Part shown: positions 1 through 5,299 of the stretch, in pieces
Layout of the letters: each line of letters begins with the position of its first letter
Numbering within the stretch: the first letter of the stretch is position 1
Notes under the pieces: model-generated
The model's input: the letters and a program-made list of their open reading frames with translations, nothing else
The model's database searches: none
What the model was told of the DNA's origin: nothing
Program-made: the position numbers and the translations under genes
DNA from: an uncultured Lachnospiraceae bacterium
GTDB taxonomy: Bacteria > Bacillota > Clostridia > Lachnospirales > Lachnospiraceae
Assembly: GCA_945788595.1 (NCBI GenBank)
Contig: CALZMS010000099.1
Span: forward strand, 1-5,316
Reading direction: 5' to 3'
DNA: 5,316 nucleotides

Positions 1-3
1 AAA

Positions 4-18
4 TTGCTTGACAAACAA
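4..18. promoter_or_regulatory. Imperfect palindrome / FabT-like site 1 over the -35 box
   Basis: TTGCTTGACAAACAA is a 15-base inverted repeat centred on base 11, with 6 of 7 pairs matching. In a second register, bases 7-19 (CTTGA-CAA-ACAAA) match 8 of 10 fixed positions of a TTTGA-N3-TCAAA pattern, the core of the site known for FabT, a MarR-type repressor of fatty-acid synthesis in streptococci. The element covers the -35 box, so a bound protein would be expected to block RNA polymerase. That it is an operator, and for which regulator, is inference; no regulator gene is in the window. Confidence 0.4.
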
Positions 19-36
19 AATAAAAGAGTATATTCT
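8..36 (+). promoter_or_regulatory. Predicted sigma-A promoter of the fab operon
   Basis: A perfect -35 hexamer TTGACA lies at 8-13. A 17-base spacer places TATTCT (4 of 6 matches to TATAAT) at 31-36 as the -10. An alternative -10, TATATT at 29-34, matches 5 of 6 but at a short 15-base spacing. Transcription would start near 42-44, giving a leader of roughly 28 bases before fabH. The surrounding sequence is AT-rich, as expected for a promoter. Where the upstream gene ends is not visible, so read-through from upstream cannot be excluded. Confidence 0.6.
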
Positions 37-48
37 TTGAAAGCCAAA
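36..48. promoter_or_regulatory. FabT-like operator candidate, site 2
   Basis: TTTGA-AAG-CCAAA matches 9 of 10 fixed positions of the TTTGA-N3-TCAAA pattern and has perfect TTTG/CAAA arms centred on base 42. It lies just downstream of the -10 box, over the expected transcription start, where a repressor would block initiation. It starts exactly 29 bases after the similar element at 7-19. The match is by eye to the streptococcal FabT pattern; the regulator in this organism is unknown. Confidence 0.45.
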
Positions 49-56
49 ATAAAAAT

Positions 57-62
57 GGGAGG
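57..62 (+). promoter_or_regulatory. Ribosome binding site of fabH
   Basis: GGGAGG lies 8 bases before the ATG at 71. It supports that start over the out-of-frame ATGs at 55 and 63. Confidence 0.8.
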
Positions 63-70
63 ATGAAGCT

Positions 71-1030
71 ATGGCAGCATTCATCTGTGCTACAGGTTCC
101 TGCCTTCCGGCTTACCGGATGGAAAATGAGGAATGGACACAGTATGTAGAAACAAGTGATATCTGGATTCGGGAACGAACGGGAATTGAGAGCAGACGTA
201 TCGTCCGGGAGGAAACCTGCGTATCTATGGCTGTTCAGGCAGCAAAGAACGCTCTGGAACAGGCTGATATGGATGCCGATGAGATCGATCTTCTGGTGGT
301 CAGTACCATTTCGGCAGAAAATATCCTGCCCTGCGCGGCCTGTGAGGTACAGCAGCAGATCGATGCGGTAAATGCGGTATGTTTTGATCTGAATGCGGCC
401 TGCAGTGGATTTCTCATGGCCTACCATACGGCGTTAAGCGGTATTGAGACCGGCATGTATAGGACAGCGCTGATCATAGGCAGCGAGTGCATGAGCCATC
501 TCATGAACTGGAAGGACAGAGGTACCTGCATTCTTTTTGGAGACGGAGCGGGTGCAGTGATACTTCAAAATTCTTCCCGGCCTTTTTATCTTCCCGCAGG
601 ACATTCTGACGGCAGTAAAAAGGACGCTCTTTTTCTGAGAAGCCGTCATAGCGGTGAAACAGAGAATCTGACGGATCCGCAGTATTATATGCAGATGGAC
701 GGACAGGCAGTGTTTAAGTTTGCTGTTCGCCGTGTGCCTGAAGTGATCCGGGAGGTTCTGGAGAAAAACGGATTGAAACAGGAGGATATCCGTTACTTTA
801 TCCTTCATCAGGCAAATCGCAGGATCACAGAGGCGGTAGCCCGTCATCTGAAAGAGCCGCTGGATAAATTTCCGATGAACGTGGATCACTGTGGAAATAC
901 TTCTTCCGCAAGTATTCCGATCCTTCTGGATGAAATGAACCGAAATGGAGAGCTTCACCGGGGAGATAAGATCGTACTGGCAGGTTTCGGCGCGGGACTG
1001 ACCTGGAGTGCAGCGGTACTGGAATGGTAA
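71..1030 (+). CDS. fabH: 3-oxoacyl-ACP synthase III (FabH, initiating ketosynthase)
   Basis: Cytoplasmic thiolase-fold enzyme that condenses an acyl-CoA primer with malonyl-ACP to make the first 3-oxoacyl-ACP. The 319 residues are normal for the family. The catalytic triad is clear: Cys111 in NAACSGF, His246 in LHQAN, and Asn276 in CGNTSSAS. Other signatures are FGDGAGAV at 156-163, the C-terminal glycine-rich GFGAGLTW at 305-312, and CoA-contact positions equivalent to E. coli Trp32, Arg36 and Arg151 (here W32, R36, R150). The start has GGGAGG 8 bases upstream. It is the first gene after the promoter, followed by a 62-base gap to acpP. At the position of E. coli Phe87, which lines the primer pocket, there is Leu86, so primer preference may differ from strict acetyl-CoA use; that is inference. 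KASIII enzymes of other pathways are less likely given the operon. Confidence 0.97.
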   Translation: MAAFICATGSCLPAYRMENEEWTQYVETSDIWIRERTGIESRRIVREETCVSMAVQAAKNALEQADMDADEIDLLVVSTISAENILPCAACEVQQQIDAVNAVCFDLNAACSGFLMAYHTALSGIETGMYRTALIIGSECMSHLMNWKDRGTCILFGDGAGAVILQNSSRPFYLPAGHSDGSKKDALFLRSRHSGETENLTDPQYYMQMDGQAVFKFAVRRVPEVIREVLEKNGLKQEDIRYFILHQANRRITEAVARHLKEPLDKFPMNVDHCGNTSSASIPILLDEMNRNGELHRGDKIVLAGFGAGLTWSAAVLEW

Positions 1031-1033
1031 CTT

Positions 1034-1046
1034 CCGGATTTTCCGG
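1034..1046. repeat. Short inverted repeat between fabH and acpP
   Basis: CCGGA-TTT-TCCGG forms a perfect 5-bp stem with a 3-base loop, starting 3 bases after the fabH stop. It is followed by AT-rich sequence (TAAAATAAATACAAAAAC) but not by a run of T, so it does not look like an intrinsic terminator. It may mark an mRNA end or processing point between fabH and the highly expressed acpP, but the stem is short and no function can be assigned from sequence. Confidence 0.3.
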
Positions 1047-1078
1047 TAAAATAAATACAAAAACATTAAAATGAGAAT

Positions 1079-1084
1079 AGGAGA
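1079..1084 (+). promoter_or_regulatory. Ribosome binding site of acpP
   Basis: AGGAGA lies 8 bases before the ATG at 1093, in an A-rich unstructured context that would favour strong translation of an abundant protein. Confidence 0.8.
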
Positions 1085-1092
1085 AAACAAAA

Positions 1093-1317
1093 ATGACAGA
1101 GAAAATTATCGCACTTACAGCAGAACATTTAGGTATTGACGCAGATTCCATCAGCGAGACAGCTTCCTTCAAGGAGGATCTGGGTGTAGATTCCCTGGAT
1201 CTTTTTGAGCTGGTTATGGAACTGGAAGAGGAATTCGGTATCGAGATTCCGTCTGAGGATCTGGAGAACCTGGCAACTGTTGCTGATGTGGCAAAATACA
1301 TCGAGAATCATCAGTAA
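1093..1317 (+). CDS. acpP: Acyl carrier protein
   Basis: Small acidic four-helix carrier (74 residues, typical length) that holds growing acyl chains as thioesters on a 4'-phosphopantetheine arm and shuttles them between the Fab enzymes in the cytoplasm. The attachment site is Ser34 in the hallmark GVDSLDLFELVMELEEEFG segment (31-49); the acidic helix after it is the docking surface for partner enzymes. The C-terminal part, with IPSEDLENLATVADVAKYI at 52-70, is also typical. Placement between fabH and fabK shows it is the fatty-acid carrier rather than one for a polyketide or peptide pathway. An AGGAGA lies 8 bases upstream. The 112 bases that follow contain hairpins and a possible small gene. 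The activating phosphopantetheinyl transferase is not in the window. Confidence 0.97.
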   Translation: MTEKIIALTAEHLGIDADSISETASFKEDLGVDSLDLFELVMELEEEFGIEIPSEDLENLATVADVAKYIENHQ

Positions 1318-1336
1318 ACATAAAGAATACTTTTGG

Positions 1337-1359
1337 CGCTGATATGTGCTGCATATGCG
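1337..1359. repeat. Hairpin in the acpP-fabK interval
   Basis: ATATG (1342-1346) pairs with CATAT (1352-1356) around a TGCTG loop. The stem extends through CGC (1337-1339) and GCG (1357-1359) after a 2-base bulge, giving 8 base pairs. There is no following T-run, so it is not a terminator. The 5' arm contains the ATG at 1344 that would start the candidate small gene, so the structure could limit its translation; that is inference. Confidence 0.35.
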
Positions 1360-1433
1360 ATACAGCTGATCAGTGTGAGAGTTTCAGATTGTGCCGTTGG
1401 CTGAAAACGGCGGAATGGAGAGGCAAGATATGA
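1344..1433 (+). CDS. Candidate cysteine-rich small protein (29 aa) upstream of fabK
   Basis: I do not recognise this product. An ATG opens a 29-codon frame whose TGA (1431-1433) overlaps the fabK ATG (1430-1432) as ATGA, a classic arrangement for translational coupling. The peptide begins MCCICDTADQC and has five cysteines (2, 3, 5, 11, 17), including a C-x2-C pair. It then has a basic, tryptophan-containing tail with RWLKTAEWRGK. Five cysteines in 29 residues with balanced charge could suit metal or Fe-S binding or a regulatory leader peptide, but neither is shown. Against it: no good ribosome binding site precedes the ATG, the start lies in a predicted hairpin, and a frame this short can be open by chance. 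The same frame is open back to 1287 with no other ATG. It fills most of the otherwise unexplained acpP-fabK gap. Confidence 0.45.
   Translation: MCCICDTADQCESFRLCRWLKTAEWRGKI
1393..1411. repeat. Perfect 6-bp hairpin just upstream of the fabK ribosome binding site
   Basis: GCCGTT (1393-1398) and AACGGC (1406-1411) are perfectly complementary around a 7-base loop, with a possible extra U-G pair in RNA. The stem ends 5 bases before the fabK Shine-Dalgarno sequence. No T-run follows, so it is not a terminator. It may shape access to the fabK ribosome binding site or act as a processing site. It also lies within codons 17-23 of the candidate small gene, so coding constraint could explain it in part. 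Confidence 0.4.
1417..1423 (+). promoter_or_regulatory. Ribosome binding site that decides the fabK start
   Basis: GGAGAGG ends 6 bases before the ATG at 1430. This spacing favours that ATG over the in-frame GTG at 1391 and the ATG at 1415, which overlaps the site itself. Confidence 0.8.
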
Positions 1434-2368
1434 AAACAGAGATCACAGAGCTTCTGGGTATTGAATATCCCATTATCCAGGGTGGTATGGCCTGGGTGGC
1501 AGAATATCATCTGGCCGCTGCTGTTTCCAATGCGGGCGGCTTAGGTATCATCGGTGCAGCCAATGCGCCGGCGGACTGGGTAAGAGAGCAGGTGCGTGCT
1601 GCTAAAAAGCTGACAGATAAGCCCTTTGGTGTAAATATCATGCTGATGAGTCCCTATGCGGATGAGATCGCTAAGGTGGTAGCCGAAGAGGGTGTTAAGG
1701 TGGTAACGACCGGAGCCGGTAATCCGGAGAAATACATGGAGCTGTGGAAGTCCGCAGGTATCCGCGTGATCCCGGTGGTGGCTTCTGTAGCTCTGGCAAA
1801 GCGCATGGAGCGCTGCGGGGCCGACGCAGTGATCGCAGAAGGATGCGAGTCCGGCGGTCATATCGGTGAGAGTACCACCATGACTCTGGTTCCCCAGGTA
1901 GTGGATGCGGTACAGATTCCGGTAATTGCTGCGGGAGGTATGGCTGATGGACGCGGTATTGCAGCAGCTTTTATGCTGGGCGCAAAGGCCGTACAGATGG
2001 GTACCGTTTTCATTCCTACAACGGAATGTCAGGTACATGAGAACTATAAAGATCAGGTCATCAAGGCAAAGGATATCGATACCCGTGTCACAGGACGATC
2101 CACCGGTCATCCGGTACGTGTTCTGCGTAACGAGGTAACCAGAGAATATCTGGAGAAAGAAAAAGCCGGCGCTACTTTTGAGAAGCTGGAAATGCTGACT
2201 CTCGGCGGTCTTCGCCGTGCCGTACAGGAAGGTGACGTTAAGAGAGGCAGTGTGATGGCCGGACAGAGTGCAGGACTTGTAAGAGATAAAATCTCCTGCC
2301 AGGAACTGATCGAACGTCTTGTGAAAGAGACAGATGCTTTACTGAAAGGAACAGGTATCTATGCATAA
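1430..2368 (+). CDS. fabK: FMN-dependent enoyl-ACP reductase II (FabK)
   Basis: Reduces trans-2-enoyl-ACP to acyl-ACP, the last step of each elongation cycle, using FMN and a nicotinamide cofactor. It is a TIM-barrel flavoprotein of the nitronate monooxygenase (2-nitropropane dioxygenase-like) family, unrelated in fold to FabI. From this start it has 312 residues. The N-terminus (MKTEITELLGIEYPIIQGGM) closely resembles what I recall of the pneumococcal enzyme. Further matches are GVNIMLMSP at 67-75, VVTTGAGNP at 91-99, GGHIG with the catalytic His144, and the FMN-phosphate segments AAGGMADG at 167-174 and GAKAVQMGT at 184-192. The longer frame from GTG 1391 adds 13 residues outside family homology with a weaker ribosome binding site. 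The 3' end overlaps fabD by 8 bases. The operon setting argues against nitronate monooxygenase or PfaD-type roles. Confidence 0.95.
   Translation: MKTEITELLGIEYPIIQGGMAWVAEYHLAAAVSNAGGLGIIGAANAPADWVREQVRAAKKLTDKPFGVNIMLMSPYADEIAKVVAEEGVKVVTTGAGNPEKYMELWKSAGIRVIPVVASVALAKRMERCGADAVIAEGCESGGHIGESTTMTLVPQVVDAVQIPVIAAGGMADGRGIAAAFMLGAKAVQMGTVFIPTTECQVHENYKDQVIKAKDIDTRVTGRSTGHPVRVLRNEVTREYLEKEKAGATFEKLEMLTLGGLRRAVQEGDVKRGSVMAGQSAGLVRDKISCQELIERLVKETDALLKGTGIYA
2345..2350 (+). promoter_or_regulatory. Ribosome binding site of fabD, inside the fabK 3' end
   Basis: AAAGGA lies 10 bases before the fabD ATG at 2361, with a second AGG at 2353-2355 closer in. Both are within fabK coding sequence, so fabD translation is probably coupled to fabK. 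Confidence 0.6.
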
Positions 2369-3284
2369 AACCGCTTTTTTATTCCCGGGACAGGGCTCAC
2401 AGTGCCCGGGTATGGGACAGGATTTTTATGAAAACTGCCCGTTGGCAGCGAAGCTTTTTGACAGAGCCAGTGAGATCCTGGGGCTGGATATGAAAAAGCT
2501 CTGTTTTGAGAAAAATGATCTTCTGGATCATACGGCTTATACCCAGGCGGCATTGGTGACCACTTGTCTGGCTATGACAAGGGTACTTGAGGCTGAGGGA
2601 ATAAAGGCGGATATCACAGCAGGCTTAAGCCTTGGCGAGTATGCCGCCATTGCGGTGGCCGGCGGCTGTTCCGAGGAGGAAGCCATCCGTCTGGTCAGAA
2701 AAAGAGGTATTCTGATGCAGAATGCGGTGCCGGACGGTTTTGGCGCCATGTGCGCTGTGCTGGCTCTGGATGAGAAGGTGATCGAGGAAGTGCTTTCGTC
2801 TATGGAAGGTGTGACCATTGCCAATTATAACTGTCCGGGTCAGATCGTGATCACAGGCCAGAAAGAGGCGGTGGAAGAGGCGTCTGTGCGGCTGAAAGAG
2901 GCCGGTGCCAGAAGAACCATGATGCTGAATGTGGATGGGCCTTTCCATTCACCCTTCCTTAAGGATGCATCAGAGGAACTGAAAAAAGAGCTGGAGGCGG
3001 TAGAGTTTACGCCTCTTAAGATTCCTTATATAACCAATGTGACGGCAGAGGAAGTGACGGATATTCAGGAAACTGCCCCTCTTCTGTGTCAGCAGATCTA
3101 TTCTCCGGTGCGGTTTATGCAGAGTCTGTCCAACATGCTGGAAAATGGCGTGGATCTTTTTGTGGAGATCGGTCCGGGACGCACTTTGTCAGGATTTTTA
3201 AAGAAGATCGACCGACAGGCGAACGTGATCAATGTATCGTCCTTTGCGGATGTGCAGAAGGTAAAGGAGGCATATCATGTCTGA
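2361..3284 (+). CDS. fabD: Malonyl-CoA:ACP transacylase (FabD)
   Basis: Transfers malonyl from CoA to the phosphopantetheine of AcpP, supplying the two-carbon extender for FabH and FabF. The 307 residues are the usual length. The N-terminal FPGQGSQ is at 8-14, with the nucleophile Ser90 in GLSLGEY. Arg115, in the RG-x2-MQ segment that binds the malonyl carboxylate, and His196 in GPFHSPF, the catalytic partner, are both present. NYNCPGQIVITG at 155-166, Gln245 in QQIYSPV and EIGPGRTLSG at 269-278 complete the signature set. The start is fixed by the FPGQGSQ position and by the 8-base overlap with fabK (ATGCATAA). The end overlaps fabG by 8 bases (ATGTCTGA). It is a stand-alone acyltransferase with no fused polyketide synthase domains. 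Confidence 0.97.
   Translation: MHKTAFLFPGQGSQCPGMGQDFYENCPLAAKLFDRASEILGLDMKKLCFEKNDLLDHTAYTQAALVTTCLAMTRVLEAEGIKADITAGLSLGEYAAIAVAGGCSEEEAIRLVRKRGILMQNAVPDGFGAMCAVLALDEKVIEEVLSSMEGVTIANYNCPGQIVITGQKEAVEEASVRLKEAGARRTMMLNVDGPFHSPFLKDASEELKKELEAVEFTPLKIPYITNVTAEEVTDIQETAPLLCQQIYSPVRFMQSLSNMLENGVDLFVEIGPGRTLSGFLKKIDRQANVINVSSFADVQKVKEAYHV
3263..3270 (+). promoter_or_regulatory. Strong ribosome binding site of fabG
   Basis: AAAGGAGG, complementary to the 16S rRNA tail over its length, ends 6 bases before the ATG at 3277. It lies inside the 3' end of fabD, so fabG can be initiated strongly as well as by coupling. Confidence 0.85.
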
Positions 3285-4014
3285 AAAAATCGCGATAGTT
3301 ACAGGAGGCAGCCGTGGTATCGGCGCTGCCATTGCAAAAAAACTGGCATCTCAGGGAATGACGGTGATCATCAATTACTGTGGTTCTGAGGACAGAGCGC
3401 TGGCCGTAAAAGGTGAGATCGAAGCAGCCGGGGGACAGGCCGAGGCCTGGCGCTGCGACGTATCAGACTGCGGCCAGTGTGAGGAATTTGTCAAAGCGGT
3501 CATGGAGAAGTATGGAAGAATCGATGTACTGGTGAACAATGCAGGAATTACCAGAGACGGACTGATGATGCGTATGAGTGATGAGGATTTTTCACGTGTT
3601 ATCGACACCAACCTGAAAGGGACTTTTTACATGATGCGCTTTGCAGCCCGTCATATGCTGAAAGCAAAAAAGGGGCGGATCATCAATATGGCTTCCGTTG
3701 TGGGTCTGATGGGCAATGCAGGTCAGGTAAATTATGCGGCATCCAAAGCCGGCGTGATCGGAGCTACCAAATCGGCAGCGAAAGAGCTGGCTTCCCGCGG
3801 CATTACCGTAAATGCCATTGCACCGGGATTTATTGATACAGAGATGACAGGAGTCCTTTCGGAAAAGGTGCAGGAGCAGATTCTGACACAGATCCCGCTG
3901 GGAACCTTTGGAAAGCCGGAGGATATCGCGAACTGCGCGGCATTCCTCGCTTCTGATGAAGCTGCCTATATTACCGGACAGGTGATCCAGGTAGACGGCG
4001 GCATGTGCATGTAA
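3277..4014 (+). CDS. fabG: 3-oxoacyl-ACP reductase (FabG)
   Basis: NADPH-dependent reduction of 3-oxoacyl-ACP to 3-hydroxyacyl-ACP, the first reductive step of each cycle. It is a classical short-chain dehydrogenase with a Rossmann fold, 245 residues long, and normally forms a tetramer. The cofactor motif TGGSRGIG is at 9-16, with Asp61 after strand beta-3 and NNAG at 87-90. The catalytic tetrad is Asn112, Ser140, Tyr153 and Lys157 (YAASK). The PGFIDTEMT segment at 183-191 and the C-terminal GQVIQVDGGM (234-243) are characteristic of FabG rather than of other SDR enzymes. The start overlaps the fabD end by 8 bases and follows a consensus AAAGGAGG. The stop codon overlaps the fabF ribosome binding site. 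Nothing is missing or unusual. Confidence 0.97.
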   Translation: MSEKIAIVTGGSRGIGAAIAKKLASQGMTVIINYCGSEDRALAVKGEIEAAGGQAEAWRCDVSDCGQCEEFVKAVMEKYGRIDVLVNNAGITRDGLMMRMSDEDFSRVIDTNLKGTFYMMRFAARHMLKAKKGRIINMASVVGLMGNAGQVNYAASKAGVIGATKSAAKELASRGITVNAIAPGFIDTEMTGVLSEKVQEQILTQIPLGTFGKPEDIANCAAFLASDEAAYITGQVIQVDGGMCM

Positions 4015-4019
4015 AGGAG
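4013..4019 (+). promoter_or_regulatory. Ribosome binding site that decides the fabF start
   Basis: AAAGGAG overlaps the fabG stop codon (4012-4014) and ends 6 bases before the ATG at 4026. This selects that ATG over the in-frame GTG at 4005, which would put the site within coding sequence. Confidence 0.85.
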
Positions 4020-4025
4020 AGACAG

Positions 4026-5264
4026 ATGAAACGACGTGTGGTAGTAACAGGACTGGGAGCAGTAACTCCCATTGGAAATACCGTGCCGGAATTCTGGGAG
4101 AGTATCCGTGCCGGCCGTATCGGTATTGCGCCGATCACAAAATTTGATACGACAGATTACAAGGTAAAGCTGGCTGCAGAGGTTAAGGGATTTGTCGCAA
4201 AGGATCGTATGGATTTCAAATCCGCCCGCAGAATGGATGCATTTTCTCAGTATGCGGTGGCTGCGGCAAAGGAAGCCTTTGAGGACGCGAAGCTTGATAT
4301 GGAACAGGAGGATCCCTACCGTGTAGGTGTCTGCGTCGGTTCCGGTATCGGCAGTCTGCCGGGTATCGAGACGAACGTGGCGAAGGTACTGGAGAACAAG
4401 CCGAACAGAGTACACCCCCTGTTTGTGCCCATGATGATCTCCAATATGGCAGCAGGCAACATTTCCATTCAGCTTGGATTGATGGGAAAATGTACAGATG
4501 TAGTGACGGCATGTGCGTCAGGAACACACTGCATCGGTGACGCTCTCAGAGCAATCCAGTATGGGGATGCCGATGTGATGGTAGCCGGAGGTACGGAAAG
4601 CTGTATCTGCGGTACAGGCGTGGCCGGATTTTCCGCTCTGACAGCCCTGTCTGCCGCTGAGGATCCCGCCCGGGCGTCCATTCCCTTCGATCAGGAGAGA
4701 GATGGCTTTGTTCTGGGTGAAGGCGCAGGTATCCTTATCCTTGAGGAGCTGGAGCATGCAAAGAATAGAGGTGCACATATCTACGCAGAAGTGGTAGGTT
4801 ACGGCGCTACGGCAGATGCATATCATGTAACTTCCCCGAAGGAGGACGGCAGCGGCGCAGCCAAAGCTATGACACTGGCCATGGAAGAGGCCGGGGTACG
4901 TCCGGAGGAAGTAACCTATATCAATGCTCATGGTACAGGAACGCACCACAACGATCTGTTTGAGACAAGAGCCATTCATCTGGCATTTGGTGATGCGGCA
5001 GCTTCTGTACACATCAATTCCACCAAGTCCATGACCGGCCATCTTTTAGGCGGTGCCGGCGGTGTAGAAGGCGTTGTATGTGTCAAAAGTATTGAGGAAG
5101 ATTTTATCCATCAGACTGTAGGTACCACTGTACCGGGAGAGGGCTGCGACCTTGACTATACACTGGGAGCACCGGTGGAGACTCTGGTGATGTATGCCAT
5201 GAGTAATTCTCTCGGATTTGGCGGACATAATGCTACGATTCTGATGAAGAAATATATCGGTTGA
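4026..5264 (+). CDS. fabF: 3-oxoacyl-ACP synthase II (FabF, elongating ketosynthase)
   Basis: Condenses malonyl-ACP with acyl-ACP in the elongation rounds after FabH, releasing CO2; a cytoplasmic homodimer of the thiolase fold. From the chosen ATG it has 412 residues, the family's normal length, beginning MKRRVVVTGLGAVTPIG. The nucleophile is Cys163 in TACASGTH. His302 in NAHGTGT and His339 in STKSMTGHLLGGAGG form the Cys-His-His centre, with Lys334. The gating loop GFGGHN is at 397-402, and Ile108 matches the chain-length gate residue of E. coli FabF. The middle signature FDQERDGFVLGEGAG is at 221-235. It lies 11 bases after fabG. FabF rather than FabB is inferred from motifs and operon type; no second elongating ketosynthase is visible here. 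Confidence 0.96.
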   Translation: MKRRVVVTGLGAVTPIGNTVPEFWESIRAGRIGIAPITKFDTTDYKVKLAAEVKGFVAKDRMDFKSARRMDAFSQYAVAAAKEAFEDAKLDMEQEDPYRVGVCVGSGIGSLPGIETNVAKVLENKPNRVHPLFVPMMISNMAAGNISIQLGLMGKCTDVVTACASGTHCIGDALRAIQYGDADVMVAGGTESCICGTGVAGFSALTALSAAEDPARASIPFDQERDGFVLGEGAGILILEELEHAKNRGAHIYAEVVGYGATADAYHVTSPKEDGSGAAKAMTLAMEEAGVRPEEVTYINAHGTGTHHNDLFETRAIHLAFGDAAASVHINSTKSMTGHLLGGAGGVEGVVCVKSIEEDFIHQTVGTTVPGEGCDLDYTLGAPVETLVMYAMSNSLGFGGHNATILMKKYIG

Positions 5265-5280
5265 TACCGTGTTACTGGTA
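5265..5280. repeat. Short inverted repeat after fabF
   Basis: TACC (5265-5268) and GGTA (5277-5280) pair around an 8-base loop immediately after the fabF stop. The stem is only 4 bp, so this is weak and may be chance. Confidence 0.15.
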
Positions 5281-5283
5281 AAA

Positions 5284-5299
5284 CTCAGAAAAACCTGAG
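5284..5299. repeat. Small hairpin downstream of fabF, possible weak terminator or processing site
   Basis: CTCAG (5284-5288) pairs perfectly with CTGAG (5295-5299) around AAAAAC. The downstream bases ATATTTGTTGCTGT are only moderately T-rich. The stem is short and AT content of the tail is modest, so efficient termination is unlikely from this alone. It could attenuate read-through into downstream genes. The window ends 17 bases later, so the following gene is not visible. Confidence 0.25.

Noticed and set aside
55..66. Three-codon frame ATG GGA GGA TGA before fabH
   Set aside because: It consists of the fabH ribosome binding site itself and has no ribosome binding site of its own; it is almost certainly incidental.
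434..1090. Long reverse-strand open frame (218 codons) opposite fabH
   Set aside because: It lies wholly opposite a clear fabH gene plus its spacer, has no recognisable motif, and its composition is that expected of a shadow of the coding strand.
1333..1364. Possible internal promoter before fabK (TTGGCG with GATACA/TGCGAT downstream)
   Set aside because: The -10 match is only about 3 of 6 and the region is better explained by a hairpin and a possible small reading frame.
1391..1429. N-terminal extension of fabK from GTG 1391 (13 residues)
   Set aside because: The extension has no family counterpart. A GGAGAGG lies 6 bases before ATG 1430, and the extended segment coincides with a hairpin and the candidate small gene in another frame.
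4005..4025. N-terminal extension of fabF from GTG 4005 (7 residues)
   Set aside because: It overlaps the fabG end and contains the Shine-Dalgarno sequence of the better ATG at 4026, where family homology begins (MKRRVVVTG).
5269..5298. Nine-codon GTG-initiated frame after fabF
   Set aside because: It is too short, has no ribosome binding site and no composition signal.
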